A stretch of 64,000 nucleotides of DNA from Mesorhizobium sophorae (GCF_002270415.1 NZ_NNRI01000022.1:124001-188000); one strand, 5' to 3'; counted from the first letter of the stretch, positions 48,638-58,509 are shown. A program made the numbers and translations. The notes: generated by a model from the sequence alone, not told the origin.

Positions 48638-51600
48638 ATGCGCCTGTTTCTGGCGGCCGTGCTGCTGATGACCATGGCGCTCTTCTCCGCTGCGCGCGGC
48701 GAGGAGCGTATTGCGTTGGTTGTCGCCAGTCCTGCCTATGAAGGCGCGTCGGCCATCGACAACGCCGAGATGAGCGCCGAGCTCGTTGCAACAACCCTGC
48801 GGTCTCTCGGTTTCACCGTCCGGCAAGTGGCTGACGGCGACCGCGCCGATGTGGCGCACGCCATGTATGGCTTCGCCAAGTCTCTGAGTGCCGCCGATTC
48901 CGTCGGCATCTTCTACTATGTCGGCCATACGGCCCAGGCCAATGGCAAGAACTATCTGCTGACGCGCGGCACGCGAATCGAATCGAAGGATGCGATCGAT
49001 CAGACGGCGCTACCTCTCGATCTGTTCATGCAGGCCCTCGAGGCCACACCGACTTTGAAGGTGGTTGTGCTGGACAATCCTGGCGACGGGCACAACCCCA
49101 CTCCGGGCGTGATGCAAGGTCTGGCGGAGGTTGACCCGCTCTCTCACGCCATCGTCGCCCTCTCGGCCAAGCCGGGAAGCGTCGCGCTGAAGGAAGCCAC
49201 ACCCGTCACGGTGTTTGCCGATGCGCTCACGGCTGCGCTGACCAGACGAGGTGTGGGTATACGCACCATCCTCGCCTCGGTCAGGCAATCCGTTTTCGAC
49301 AGGACATTCGGTACTCAGTGGCCGTGGGTGGCCTATGGCCGTTCGGCAGACACAAATTTTGTGCTGACGCCGAGCGAGCCGGCCACCGCCGCACCAGCAC
49401 CGGCCGAGGCGCCGCCTGAGGCGGCCGCGCCAGAGCCCGCACCGGCGCCCTCGATGAGCGCAGGCGGTAGCGGCTATGACAGCCCGGCCAGCGGCTACGA
49501 TTTGCCAGGCGGCGGCTCGGCGATCGACGGTAGTGAGTACGGCTCCGGCGGCTACGATGGCAGCAGCCAGGAGCCGCCGCCCGCGATGGATGTCGCGCCG
49601 GGGTCGGGCAGTCCCGACGCAGGGACGGGAAACAGCACCGACGAAGCCGCTCAATATGAGGAATACAAGCGGCAGGAGCTGCAGCGTCAACAATATGAGG
49701 AGCAGGCCCGACAGAAGTACGAGGAGCAGCGAAAGTATCAGGAGGACGCGGCCAAGGCGGCAGCCGCGGCGCAGAACAATCTCGGCGATACCTATCCGGG
49801 TGACGGCGGAGCCGCCGGCATGGAACCCAGCCCGCCTTCCGACGCGCCATCGACCATGACGCCACCTGCCCCGTTGCCTGACACGGCGACATCCGAAGAG
49901 CCTCCGGCGTTGCCGCCTGTCCCGTCGCCAGCGCCCGCCCCACCGCCTGTCATAAAGCCGCTTTACCCGTTACCCGATTTGCCGACGGCCGAAGCGCCTT
50001 CCGTGCCGCCGTCGGAGGCGCCTCCCGACGCCGTTCCTCCACCGGCGGACAACAATGCGGTTGAGGTCGTGCGCCATCCGACCATCGACGCGCCCAACGA
50101 GGTCGTGGCAGGAGAGATCGTGACGGTGTCGATCGCACTGACCGAGGAGCAGTTGACGCCCGAGGTGAAAGTGAAGGCGGCGCCCGGCTCGTCGGTAGCG
50201 GCCGACGGTGCACTTTCAATGGCGATGCCGGCGGGAACCGACGCCTGGCCCATCGACATCGATCTGTTCGCCTCCGGCTTCGACCTCGCCGATGGCGGCA
50301 AATGGAGCCGGCAAACGACGCTCTACCGCGAAGGCGACAGCGATTTCGTCCGCTTCGACCTCAAGGCGCGGCCCATTGCAAAAGACAGCAAGCCCGCCCA
50401 ATTCATCGCCCGCATCTACAGCGCCGGACGGTACCTCGGATCGGCATCGCGACCCGTCACTGTTCGTCGAAAGACGCCCGTCGAGGCCGGCGCCCAGGAC
50501 ACGACAGCCAATCGCGCTGCCGCACCTGCCATGCTGATGCTCGCCTCTGCCCCTCCGCAGCCGGCGCTGACCGGCAGCGTCCAACTTGGCAATGCCAGTC
50601 CCGACGACGTCGCCGATCTCGATGTCACCATCCTTTATGACGATCCGAGCGGACTGGGTCCTGGCCAGATCATCATCCATTCGCCGCATCTGGCCGGTCC
50701 GGTGACCGACACCTTCTCGACGCCACCGCAAATGGCGGCATGGCTGGATTCTGAATACCGGCGGCTGCTGCAGCTCGGGTTGAGCTTGCGCGGCGCGGTG
50801 TCGTTGCAGCAGCCTGCCGCAACCAGCGACCCGGACGAGCAAAAGCGCTTTGTCACACTGGCCGCCGAGGGTTTTGGCGACATGCTCTACCGCGATTATG
50901 TGCCCGCGGCGTTCAAGGATGTGTTCTGGTCGCTGCGCGACAAGGGCGAACTGCATTCGATCCAGGTCACCTCCAACAGCCCCACGCTGCCGTGGGAGCT
51001 GATCCGCCCGCAAAGTGCCGACGGCGCAACTCGCGACGGCTTCCTCGGCATGAGCTACCGGCTGGCCCGCTGGGCGCCGCGCAGCACCTCCTCGCAGGTC
51101 GACAATCCACTCGACCGCATGGCTTTCACCGGCGTCGCGGCCGTCGCTCCCTCCTATATCGACAAGCAGTTGCTGCCATTCCAGGAGGTCGAGATCGACG
51201 CGTTGAGCAAGCTCGCCGGCTATCGCCGCTTCGATGGCGATTTCGTCTCTTTCGAAAAACTGGTCGGTGAGGTCTCGACCGGCTTCATCCATTTTTCCGG
51301 CCACGGCGAGTTCAACCAGCCGAGCAGCGGCCGGCCGGTGTTTGCTATCGACCTGGTCGACCAGTCGCTCGATCCCGATACCTGGCGTGCGCTGGTCAGC
51401 GCCGCGCATGGCAAGGGCAATCCGTTCTATTTCTTCAATGCCTGCGACACGGGCAAGTCCCAGCTGCTCGGCGGCTTCGTGCAGGGCTGGGGCCCGGCGG
51501 TGCTGGCCGGTGGTGCGTCGGGCTTCATCGGCGGCATGTGGCCGTTGACCGACCGCGCGGCCGCAGCCTTCTCAAGTGACTTCTATGGCGGCATCAGCGC

Positions 51601-51736
51601 ACGGCTCAAGGACGGACCGGTTTACCTCGCCGAGATGCTGCAAGTGGTGCGCAAGCGCTTCTATGAAACCGGTGACCCGACCTATCTTGCCTATACATTC
51701 TACGGCAACGCCAATTTGCAGGTGGTGGCGCAGTGA
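48638..51736 (+). CDS. Secreted protein with degenerate caspase domain and C-terminal CHAT domain
   Basis: 1032 residues from the ATG at 48638 (a GTG at 48602 adds 12). Signal peptide about 1-24. Residues 25-235 resemble a C14 caspase domain (ERIALVVASPAYEGASAIDN, SVGIFYYVGHTAQANGKNYLL), but the usual LDACR-type cysteine site reads VVLDNPGDG, so it is probably inactive. Then a Pro/Ala-rich and Gln/Glu-rich linker (about 240-500), a beta-rich middle, and a CHAT domain at the end with HFSGHGE (His about 888) and FFNACDTG (Cys about 935), which keeps the catalytic dyad. Likely a periplasmic caspase-like protease; target unknown. Confidence 0.8.
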   Translation: MRLFLAAVLLMTMALFSAARGEERIALVVASPAYEGASAIDNAEMSAELVATTLRSLGFTVRQVADGDRADVAHAMYGFAKSLSAADSVGIFYYVGHTAQANGKNYLLTRGTRIESKDAIDQTALPLDLFMQALEATPTLKVVVLDNPGDGHNPTPGVMQGLAEVDPLSHAIVALSAKPGSVALKEATPVTVFADALTAALTRRGVGIRTILASVRQSVFDRTFGTQWPWVAYGRSADTNFVLTPSEPATAAPAPAEAPPEAAAPEPAPAPSMSAGGSGYDSPASGYDLPGGGSAIDGSEYGSGGYDGSSQEPPPAMDVAPGSGSPDAGTGNSTDEAAQYEEYKRQELQRQQYEEQARQKYEEQRKYQEDAAKAAAAAQNNLGDTYPGDGGAAGMEPSPPSDAPSTMTPPAPLPDTATSEEPPALPPVPSPAPAPPPVIKPLYPLPDLPTAEAPSVPPSEAPPDAVPPPADNNAVEVVRHPTIDAPNEVVAGEIVTVSIALTEEQLTPEVKVKAAPGSSVAADGALSMAMPAGTDAWPIDIDLFASGFDLADGGKWSRQTTLYREGDSDFVRFDLKARPIAKDSKPAQFIARIYSAGRYLGSASRPVTVRRKTPVEAGAQDTTANRAAAPAMLMLASAPPQPALTGSVQLGNASPDDVADLDVTILYDDPSGLGPGQIIIHSPHLAGPVTDTFSTPPQMAAWLDSEYRRLLQLGLSLRGAVSLQQPAATSDPDEQKRFVTLAAEGFGDMLYRDYVPAAFKDVFWSLRDKGELHSIQVTSNSPTLPWELIRPQSADGATRDGFLGMSYRLARWAPRSTSSQVDNPLDRMAFTGVAAVAPSYIDKQLLPFQEVEIDALSKLAGYRRFDGDFVSFEKLVGEVSTGFIHFSGHGEFNQPSSGRPVFAIDLVDQSLDPDTWRALVSAAHGKGNPFYFFNACDTGKSQLLGGFVQGWGPAVLAGGASGFIGGMWPLTDRAAAAFSSDFYGGISARLKDGPVYLAEMLQVVRKRFYETGDPTYLAYTFYGNANLQVVAQ

Positions 51737-51752
51737 GTGGCCGATTTTTGCG

Positions 51753-52709
51753 TCACATCCTGGCTGCGGCGATCTGTTGGCGAAACCACTCGAACGTCCG
51801 TTCGATGCCTTCCTGGTAGCCGGTTTTTGCTCGCCAACCAGGAAGGACCTGCCTCGCCAAAGTCAGGTCCGGACATCGGTTGGTTGGATCCTGGGGAACC
51901 GGAGGCTGGTGCTCGATGCGGCTGCCAGGGACAAGCGAGCTGACGAACTCAGCGATGCGCAGAACCGAAACCTCTTGATTGTTGCCGATGTTCAGCGGAC
52001 CGCGGTGCGAGATGCTGTCGCGCCAGAAGAAACGTTCCAGTCCCTCGACAATGTCGTCGACATAACCCCAGCTGCGTGATTGGGAGCCGTCGCCGTAAAC
52101 CGTCAGGACCCCTGTCGTCAGAGCCTGGATGACAAAGTTCGAAATGGCGCGGCCGTCGTCCATCCGTGTTCGCGCCCCATAGGTGTTGAAAATCCTGACG
52201 ACACGAACATCAAGCCCGCTGACCCGCTGCTGCTCGAACAGCAATGCCTCGGTGCAGCGCTTGCTTTCATCATAGGCGGCCCTGGGACCTGTGCAGTCCA
52301 CCGATCCCCTGTAACTTTCGGATTGCGGGGAAACCTGGGGATCGCCGTAGATCTCCGAGGTCGAGGCAAAGCAGAAACGACCGCCGGGCTTGAGCAGCGT
52401 CAGAAGATTGAGCGCACCACCTATGTTGGCCTTGATCGTGCGTATCGGCTCGCGCATGTACCAAATCGGCGAAGCGGGCGACGCGAGATGGATGATCTCG
52501 TCAAAGCGCTGACTGGATGAAAAGCTTTCGGCGTCGGCAACCTGGAGGCTGAAACGCGGGTCGGTGACATGCGCAATGTTGTCTCGCGTGCCGGTCCATA
52601 GATTGTCGACGACGACCAGTCTTTCCAGATCGCTTCGCCGCAGCAGACGGTCGATCAGATGTGAGCCCAAGAAACCGCAGCCACCTGAAACCAACACGCT
52701 GCGCGACAT
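51753..52709 (-). CDS. NAD-dependent nucleotide-sugar epimerase/decarboxylase
   Basis: 318 residues of the extended SDR family: SGGCGFLGSHLIDRLLRR at the N-terminus (Rossmann fold; the third position is Cys instead of Ala), FCFASTSEIYGDP, and the catalytic Tyr and Lys in AAYDESKRCTEALL. ARTRMDDGRAISNFVIQALT and YGDGSQSRSWGYVDDIV resemble UDP-glucuronate decarboxylase (UXS) proteins. It probably makes a UDP-sugar for surface polysaccharide, but the reaction is unproven. It ends 16 bases from the CHAT gene, converging with it. Confidence 0.85.
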   Translation of the reverse strand: MSRSVLVSGGCGFLGSHLIDRLLRRSDLERLVVVDNLWTGTRDNIAHVTDPRFSLQVADAESFSSSQRFDEIIHLASPASPIWYMREPIRTIKANIGGALNLLTLLKPGGRFCFASTSEIYGDPQVSPQSESYRGSVDCTGPRAAYDESKRCTEALLFEQQRVSGLDVRVVRIFNTYGARTRMDDGRAISNFVIQALTTGVLTVYGDGSQSRSWGYVDDIVEGLERFFWRDSISHRGPLNIGNNQEVSVLRIAEFVSSLVPGSRIEHQPPVPQDPTNRCPDLTLARQVLPGWRAKTGYQEGIERTFEWFRQQIAAARM

Positions 52710-53375
52710 GGAAAATTCCCGCTCCAGACACCCGGCCAGTCAACGCGCCGCAGGGCTTGTTTCCCAAGAACATCGGATAGCTGGCTACCGCCACCGACCC
52801 AAAGTTCATCCGCCAATCAAGGCTCTCATCTACGTTGCAAAGGGCCGCAGGCGCAACGAGCAAGCTTTGTCGCACGCCATCGACGCGCGCGGGCCACCGG
52901 CCTCGGCTCAGGGAGAAACAACAATATGTCTTCGGGAGTTACAGCGCCCGTTGCGGGCATGGCGCTCCGGCTGCGTCGCCGCAGCGCGACGCCGTGGGCT
53001 GAGGCCGGAAGCTCATCTCTTCGGACTGGCGCACCAGTGCGGCGAAGACAAGAGCGAAACTTCCCAGCATCAGGAAGACGATGATAAGGCGTGCTACCGG
53101 CAATATGTCGGCCTCGACTGGCTAGGCCCCCGCCACCATCCACTGTCGGCTACCATGACCGATGCGGCTTTACGATAGTTTAACCTTCGTCTTAACCATC
53201 ACATTCGCGTTGCCTTTGACATGATGCGCGAACGGCATGTCCGCATTTCGCCGTTTTGCGATCGCCAGCCTGCCGGAACAACGGCTCTCTTTGCAGACGT
53301 ACCCTGCCCATGCTACCCCGGCGCTGGCGCGGCCCCGGTAACCGGCTGCCGCCAATCGGTCGTCATCGGGGAGCC
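52710..53375. other. Gene-poor region before NAD kinase
   Basis: About 670 bases with only one short candidate gene (52939-53103). The region presumably includes the epimerase promoter and, near 53300, the leader of nadK. No repeats or terminators stand out. Confidence 0.4.
52939..53103 (-). CDS. Possible small membrane protein, TTG start
   Basis: 54 codons on the minus strand: a hydrophobic helix (PVARLIIVFLMLGSFALVFA) followed by a polar tail with two Cys. The pattern is typical of real small membrane peptides, but the only start is TTG without a clear ribosome site. Low confidence. Confidence 0.3.
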   Translation of the reverse strand: MPVARLIIVFLMLGSFALVFAALVRQSEEMSFRPQPTASRCGDAAGAPCPQRAL

Positions 53376-54149
53376 ATGAGCCAAACCGCCAGCCGCATCG
53401 CCTTCGTCTCGTCCGACACCGCTGACGCCAAGACGGCGCTGGAAAGCCTGTCGGCGCGCTATGGACAATCCTCCATCGAGGATGCCGGGATCGTCGTCGC
53501 CCTTGGCGGCGACGGCTTCCTGCTGCAGACCCTGCGCGACACGATGGGGACGGGCAAGAAGGTCTACGGCATGAACCGTGGCACCATCGGTTTCCTGATG
53601 AACGAATATCGCTCCGGTGGCCTCACCGAGCGTCTCGCGGCCGCCGTTGCCGAAACGATCCGCCCGCTGGAGATGCTGGCGGTGACCTCGGAAGGCGAAA
53701 CGGTTTCGGCGCTGGCGATCAACGAGGTGGCGCTTTGGCGCCAATCCTATCAGACGGCCAAGATCCGCATCACCGTCGACGAGCAGGTACGGCTCGAGGA
53801 ACTGAGTTGCGACGGAGTGATGATCGCGACGCCTGCCGGGTCCACCGCCTACAATCTTTCCGCGCATGGGCCGATCCTGCCGCTAGACGCGCCGCTGCTG
53901 GCGCTAACCCCGGTCAGCCCGTTTCGCCCGCGCCGCTGGCGCGGCGCACTGCTCTCCAACAAGGCGACCGTGCGCTTCGACATCCTCGAGCCGGAAAAGC
54001 GGCCGGTGAACGCCGCCGCCGACCATACCGAGGTCAAGGCGGTGACCTCGGTCACGGTGCGGGAATCACCAACCGCGACGGCAACGTTGCTGTTCGATCC
54101 CAATCATTCCTGGAACGAACGCATTCTCGCCGAGCAGTTCCGCTATTGA
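53376..54149 (+). CDS. nadK: NAD kinase
   Basis: 257 residues from the ATG at 53376, with GGGGAG upstream. The family motifs are present: ALGGDGFLLQTL (GGDG), NRGTIGFLMNE, AINEVALWR (NE/D site) and SCDGVMIATPAGSTAYNLSA. It phosphorylates NAD to NADP and is essential in most bacteria. Position 5 of the last motif is Ala where many proteins have Thr. A longer frame back to 53256 lacks ribosome signals. Confidence 0.93.
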   Translation: MSQTASRIAFVSSDTADAKTALESLSARYGQSSIEDAGIVVALGGDGFLLQTLRDTMGTGKKVYGMNRGTIGFLMNEYRSGGLTERLAAAVAETIRPLEMLAVTSEGETVSALAINEVALWRQSYQTAKIRITVDEQVRLEELSCDGVMIATPAGSTAYNLSAHGPILPLDAPLLALTPVSPFRPRRWRGALLSNKATVRFDILEPEKRPVNAAADHTEVKAVTSVTVRESPTATATLLFDPNHSWNERILAEQFRY

Positions 54150-54231
54150 GCTAGCGCAGTGATCAACGCCTCGATTAAGCATCGCGATTAAGGTTACAAC
54201 TTCACAATCGTGCCATTCCCACCCGTTTCTG

Positions 54232-54260
54232 TTGACAAATCGTGGGCTTGCGCCTAATCG
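54232..54260 (+). promoter_or_regulatory. Sigma-70-like promoter of the RhlE gene
   Basis: TTGACA (54232-54237) and TAATCG (54255-54260) are separated by 17 bases. If used, transcription starts near 54267, which excludes the GTG at 54242 as the start codon of the helicase. Confidence 0.5.
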
Positions 54261-54343
54261 CAATACCAATCTTGCAGGCGCGTGGCGCTTGCCGCGACAC
54301 ACATGCTGTTGCGCTTCCCCGAACCAGCCAAAGACAACAACAC

Positions 54344-55936
54344 TTGTCCTCAGACACCACGACCGCTCCAGAAGCGTTGACCTTTTCAGACCTAGGCCTG
54401 TCGCCGAAGGTCCTTTCCGCAGTCACCGATGCCGGCTACACCCAGCCGACGCCGATCCAGGCCGGCGCCATCCCGCACGCGCTTCTCGGCAAGGACGTGC
54501 TGGGCATCGCCCAGACCGGCACCGGCAAGACGGCATCCTTCGTGCTGCCAATGCTCACAAGGCTGGAAAAGGGGCGCGCCCGCGCCCGCATGCCGCGCAC
54601 CCTCATTCTCGAGCCGACCCGTGAACTCGCGGCGCAGGTCGAGGAAAACTTCGTCAAATACGGCAAGAACCACAAGCTCAACATCGCGCTCTTGATCGGC
54701 GGCGTCTCGTTCGACGAACAGGACAAGAAGCTTGAGCGCGGCGCCGACGTCTTGATCGCCACGCCCGGCCGACTGCTCGACCATCGCGAGCGCGGCAAGC
54801 TGCTGCTCAACGGCGTCGAGATCCTCGTCATCGACGAAGCGGACCGGATGCTCGACATGGGCTTCATCCCCGACATCGAGCGCATCTGCGAGATGATCCC
54901 GTTCACCAGGCAGACGCTGTTCTTCTCGGCGACGATGCCGCCGGAAATCACCAAGCTCACCGAGAAATTCCTGCACGCGCCGGTGCGCGTCGAGGTCTCG
55001 AAGGCCGCGTCAGCCGCCACCAACATCATCCAGCGCCTGGTCAAATCCGGCTCCAAGCCGTGGGACAAGCGCGAGACGCTGCGCAACCTGATCAAGGCTG
55101 AGGACGCGGAGCTGAAGAACGCCATCATCTTCTGCAACCGAAAGGTCGAGGTGTCGGAGCTGTTCCGCTCGCTGCTGAAGTATGATTTCGATGCCGGCGC
55201 GCTGCATGGCGACATGGACCAGCGTGCGCGCATGCAGATGCTGGCCAATTTCCGCGATGGCAAGCTGCGCTATCTCGTCGCTTCCGACGTCGCCGCACGT
55301 GGCCTCGACATCCCCGACGTCAGCCACGTCTTCAACTACGACGTGCCGATCCATGCCGAAGACTACGTCCATCGTATCGGCCGCACCGGCCGCGCCGGGC
55401 GCTCGGGCAAATCCTTCACCATCGCGACCAAGTCGGACACCAAGTATATCGACGCCATCGAGCGGCTGATCGGCAACAAGATCGAGTGGCATGATGGCGA
55501 CCTGTCGACAGTGGTCGCCAGCGAAGGCGGCGAGGACGATGCTCCGCGCCGTGGCAAAGGCGCGCCGCGCCGTGCCGGTCGCAAGGACGACGATCGCAAG
55601 GACAGGGGCGAGCGCAAGAGGGGCGGCGAACGCCGCTCCAAACACAGCGAGGAAGACGCCCCGGCCGTCATTGCGCAGCAGCACGAACAGCCTGACGTGG
55701 CAGAGACCGCAGTCACCGACATCGGCGAACGCCGCGCGCGCAAGGATGCGATCCGCTCGGAAAATACCGAGCGCAAATCATCCGATCGCAACGAACCGCG
55801 CGCTCCGGAACGTGGTGACACCAGGCCGCAGCGCGACAGCAACCGCCCTGCCCGCCACCGCCAGGAAGACAACGACGCCACTGTCGGCTTCGGCGACGAC
55901 ATGCCGGCCTTCATGCGGATCGTCGCCAAGGTCTGA
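54344..55936 (+). CDS. rhlE: DEAD-box RNA helicase, RhlE type
   Basis: 530 residues if the TTG at 54344 is the start (MSSDTTTAPEALTFSDLGLS); a GTG at 54242 lies upstream of the probable transcription start. Helicase motifs in order: Q motif FSDLGLSPKVLSAVTDAGYTQPTPIQ, AQTGTGKT, PTRELAAQ, TPGRLLD, DEAD (as VIDEADRM), SAT, then ARGLDIP and HRIGRTGRAG. The last 110 residues are rich in Arg, Lys, Glu and Asp, an RNA-binding tail seen in rhizobial RhlE. It unwinds structured RNA, for example in ribosome assembly or cold adaptation. Confidence 0.93.
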   Translation: MSSDTTTAPEALTFSDLGLSPKVLSAVTDAGYTQPTPIQAGAIPHALLGKDVLGIAQTGTGKTASFVLPMLTRLEKGRARARMPRTLILEPTRELAAQVEENFVKYGKNHKLNIALLIGGVSFDEQDKKLERGADVLIATPGRLLDHRERGKLLLNGVEILVIDEADRMLDMGFIPDIERICEMIPFTRQTLFFSATMPPEITKLTEKFLHAPVRVEVSKAASAATNIIQRLVKSGSKPWDKRETLRNLIKAEDAELKNAIIFCNRKVEVSELFRSLLKYDFDAGALHGDMDQRARMQMLANFRDGKLRYLVASDVAARGLDIPDVSHVFNYDVPIHAEDYVHRIGRTGRAGRSGKSFTIATKSDTKYIDAIERLIGNKIEWHDGDLSTVVASEGGEDDAPRRGKGAPRRAGRKDDDRKDRGERKRGGERRSKHSEEDAPAVIAQQHEQPDVAETAVTDIGERRARKDAIRSENTERKSSDRNEPRAPERGDTRPQRDSNRPARHRQEDNDATVGFGDDMPAFMRIVAKV

Positions 55937-56037
55937 CCCCCAAGAGCCGCGCGTCCCGAGGATGCGCGGCAACCGCAAAACCGCCTCGATCTGCCCGGTC
56001 GCTCCTGACCTGGGAACCTTCAAACAGCCCGTCGATG

Positions 56038-56931
56038 CTACAGGCTTTTGAGTTCCAGGCGGGATGCCAATAAATCCAGAAACGCGCGAACCTTGGCCGA
56101 AGATGACCGGCCTTCCTGCCACAAGGCATGGATCGGCACCAGCGCCGGCTCGAATTCCGTCAAAACCAGCTCGACGCGACCATCGTCCACCAGATGTCTT
56201 ATCTGCCAAAGCGGCGAGAAGCCCAAACCCAGTCCGTGGACTGCGGCGGCATAGACCGAGGTCATCAGATTGGAGCGAAAGGCGCCCGAGACCTTCACGG
56301 TCCGGGGTTTCCCGTCGACCTGAAACGTCCATTCACCTGGACGCTCGTTGACGGTTCTGACGATGCAACTGTGCTCACTCAGTTCGAAGGGATGGGTCGG
56401 CCGACCGCACCGCGCAAAATAGGAAGGCGCGCCGAACACGACGCGCCGCAACGCTCCCAGGCGTTTGGCTTTCAAGCTGGAATCCGGCAAGTCGCCGATG
56501 CGTATTGCCAGATCGAGACCTTCAGCACCAAGATCGGCAAATCCATCGGAAAGTTGAAGATCGACCTCGACCCGGGGAAACGTCCGCATGTATTCGGCGA
56601 TGACGGGCATCAGGACGTTCGGGCCAAACAGAACCGGCGCCCCGATGCGCAGGACGCCCGATGGCTCCGATCGTTGATTGATCGCTTGAAGACTTGCGTC
56701 GTTTATCTCGTCGACCGCGGGCTTGATCCGGTTGAAAAACGCTGCCCCGACTTCACTCGGTGTCGAGCGACGCGTTGTTCTGTGGACCAACTCGACGCCG
56801 ACTGATCCCTCCAACGCCGCCAAGGATCGGCTGACCGACTGCAGCGAGCGATTCAGGCGGCGTGCAGCAGCCGTCAGACTTCCAAGCTCGACGATCGCGA
56901 TGAAAGCCTCGAGATCGTCTATCCGGCTCAT
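56038..56931 (-). CDS. LysR-family regulator
   Basis: 297 residues. Helix-turn-helix at the N-terminus: LEAFIAIVELGSLTAAARRL and NRSLQSVSRSLAALEGSVGV. An effector domain follows (GVLRIGAPVLFGPNVLMPVI, DLAIRIGDLPDSSLKAKRL). It diverges from the NmrA-like gene at 57047, with 115 bases between, so it probably regulates that gene. Confidence 0.92.
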   Translation of the reverse strand: MSRIDDLEAFIAIVELGSLTAAARRLNRSLQSVSRSLAALEGSVGVELVHRTTRRSTPSEVGAAFFNRIKPAVDEINDASLQAINQRSEPSGVLRIGAPVLFGPNVLMPVIAEYMRTFPRVEVDLQLSDGFADLGAEGLDLAIRIGDLPDSSLKAKRLGALRRVVFGAPSYFARCGRPTHPFELSEHSCIVRTVNERPGEWTFQVDGKPRTVKVSGAFRSNLMTSVYAAAVHGLGLGFSPLWQIRHLVDDGRVELVLTEFEPALVPIHALWQEGRSSSAKVRAFLDLLASRLELKSL

Positions 56932-57046
56932 GCATTCTCCCGATTATCGACATAATCTATCACAGTTCAGGATAATTGTAACGCCGTTTGCGACATCGTA
57001 CCTCTCTGCAAGTTGTCCCGCGAGGACAGGCTTGAAGGGAGTTGTC

Positions 57047-57928
57047 ATGCAAGCACCCAATCCAAGCGTACTGGTTGTTGGCGCCAGCGGCCGATTTGCC
57101 GGATTGGTCGTGCCCGAACTTGTGCGCCGCAATGCCACGGTTCGCGCGCTCGTCCATGATCCGGAGAACGCCGAGAAGGCCCGAATGCTAGGCGCATCCG
57201 AGGTCGCCACTGGCGATTTACGCAATCGCCGGAGCCTCGAAAGCGCTGTCGAGGGCGTTGACGGGGTCTTCCATATTGGACCGGCCTTTGCCCCCGATGA
57301 AGCCGCCATGGGGGTTGCCATGGTTGAAGCCGCTGCGCAGGCGGGCGTTCAGAAATTCGTCTTCTCGTCGGTGATCCAGCCGACCAATACGAAGCTGAAA
57401 AACCATGCAAGCAAGGTGCCAGTCGAGAACGCTCTCTACTCGACGACGATGGAATATACGATCCTGCATCCTGCCAATTTCATGCAGAATATCGCAGCGG
57501 CCTGGCCGTCGGTCGTTGAGCACGGTGTTTTCTCGGAACCTTTTCCAAAGACAGCGAAGGTGGCGCGTGTCGATTACCGCGATGTTGCTGAAGTGGCAGC
57601 GATCGCCTTGACCGAAGCGCGACTGTCCTATGCGACGATCGAGCTCTGCGCGGGTATGCACAGCCGGGAAGAGATCGCGTCAATGATGGGGGAGGAACTT
57701 GGCCGCCCGGTCATCGCGGGCAAGCCGACATTTGCCGAGTGGGCTGCGAATGTCCCCCTCCCCTACAACGACCTCCAGATGCAATCATTGGCCAGGGTAT
57801 ATGGCCACTACGCCCTCCATGGCCTTGGCGGGAACAGTCTGACATTGCGCGCCGCTCTGGGTCGCGAACCGCGTTCGTTGCGCAGCTTCATTCGCAGCCT
57901 GGCCCTGCAAACGGCACACGCCACCTGA
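57047..57928 (+). CDS. NmrA/SDR-type NAD(P)-binding protein
   Basis: 293 residues; the ATG at 57047 follows GAAGGGAG. Rossmann start VLVVGASGRFAGLVVPELVR, then VRALVHDPENAEKARMLGAS, VDGVFHIGPAF and FVFSSVIQPTN. Atypical SDR of the NmrA/quinone-oxidoreductase-2 kind, lacking the YxxxK motif. Members sense redox cofactors or reduce quinones. It is divergent from the LysR gene and followed by a DUF2798 membrane gene. Confidence 0.85.
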   Translation: MQAPNPSVLVVGASGRFAGLVVPELVRRNATVRALVHDPENAEKARMLGASEVATGDLRNRRSLESAVEGVDGVFHIGPAFAPDEAAMGVAMVEAAAQAGVQKFVFSSVIQPTNTKLKNHASKVPVENALYSTTMEYTILHPANFMQNIAAAWPSVVEHGVFSEPFPKTAKVARVDYRDVAEVAAIALTEARLSYATIELCAGMHSREEIASMMGEELGRPVIAGKPTFAEWAANVPLPYNDLQMQSLARVYGHYALHGLGGNSLTLRAALGREPRSLRSFIRSLALQTAHAT

Positions 57929-57975
57929 TCGCGCTCAGCCGCGCATGCGTCCACTTTCTGAACAGGAGATACTTG

Positions 57976-58248
57976 ATGCGATCGTCATCGGACAACGCTT
58001 TGAAATCGAAGAAACTACCGCCCTCCTACAATGCGCTGGTAATGCCATTCGTTCTTTCCATCTTGATGTCGAGCATTGTTTCGGCGGTATCGACGCTGAT
58101 CAATGCGGGCTGGACAACCGGTTTCGTGGCGACCTGGCCGTATGCATGGGGAGCATCATGGCTTGTGGCGTTTCCGAGTCTGCTGCTGGTCTTGCCGATC
58201 GTGCGCCGGATCGTCGCGGCAATTGTCGATCAGCCGACCTCGACCTGA
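57976..58248 (+). CDS. DUF2798 membrane protein
   Basis: 90 residues; the ATG follows CAGGAG. Two hydrophobic segments (NALVMPFVLSILMSSIVSAV and WAYAWGASWLVAFPSLLLV-like text WPYAWGASWLVAFPSLLLVL) with a basic end, matching the DUF2798 pattern. It is 47 bases after the NmrA-type gene and probably co-transcribed. Function unknown. Confidence 0.75.
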   Translation: MRSSSDNALKSKKLPPSYNALVMPFVLSILMSSIVSAVSTLINAGWTTGFVATWPYAWGASWLVAFPSLLLVLPIVRRIVAAIVDQPTST

Positions 58249-58328
58249 TGGCGTCGCCAGGGTCTGATCCCCAGCCGCTTTCGAGGGCAAGCCAGCCAGC
58301 CATCGGCTTGCCCTGATGGTAAGCTCCT

Positions 58329-58509
58329 AGCGGTTCATCGCTTCACCGAAACGACGGACCGCTCCAAATCTTGCTTTGACGCAATTTCCTGAGGGAAAGC
58401 GCGATGCGCTTTCCCGGGAGAACCGTCTCACACCTTTCCGGGAATTGCCTCTTCGTTTGGACGCAATTCCGGACGGAAAACCGCTTCACACTTTTCCTGG
58501 AATTGCTCC
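58329..58509. repeat. Composite intergenic repeat (three hairpin modules)
   Basis: The first module, AGCGGT/ACCGCT at 58329-58363, is a near copy of 21054-21089. Two related modules follow, each opening with a GACGCAATT word and closing with GGAATTGC (about 58374-58450 and 58452-58507). The wording resembles rhizobial intergenic mosaic elements, recalled rather than searched. Confidence 0.65.
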
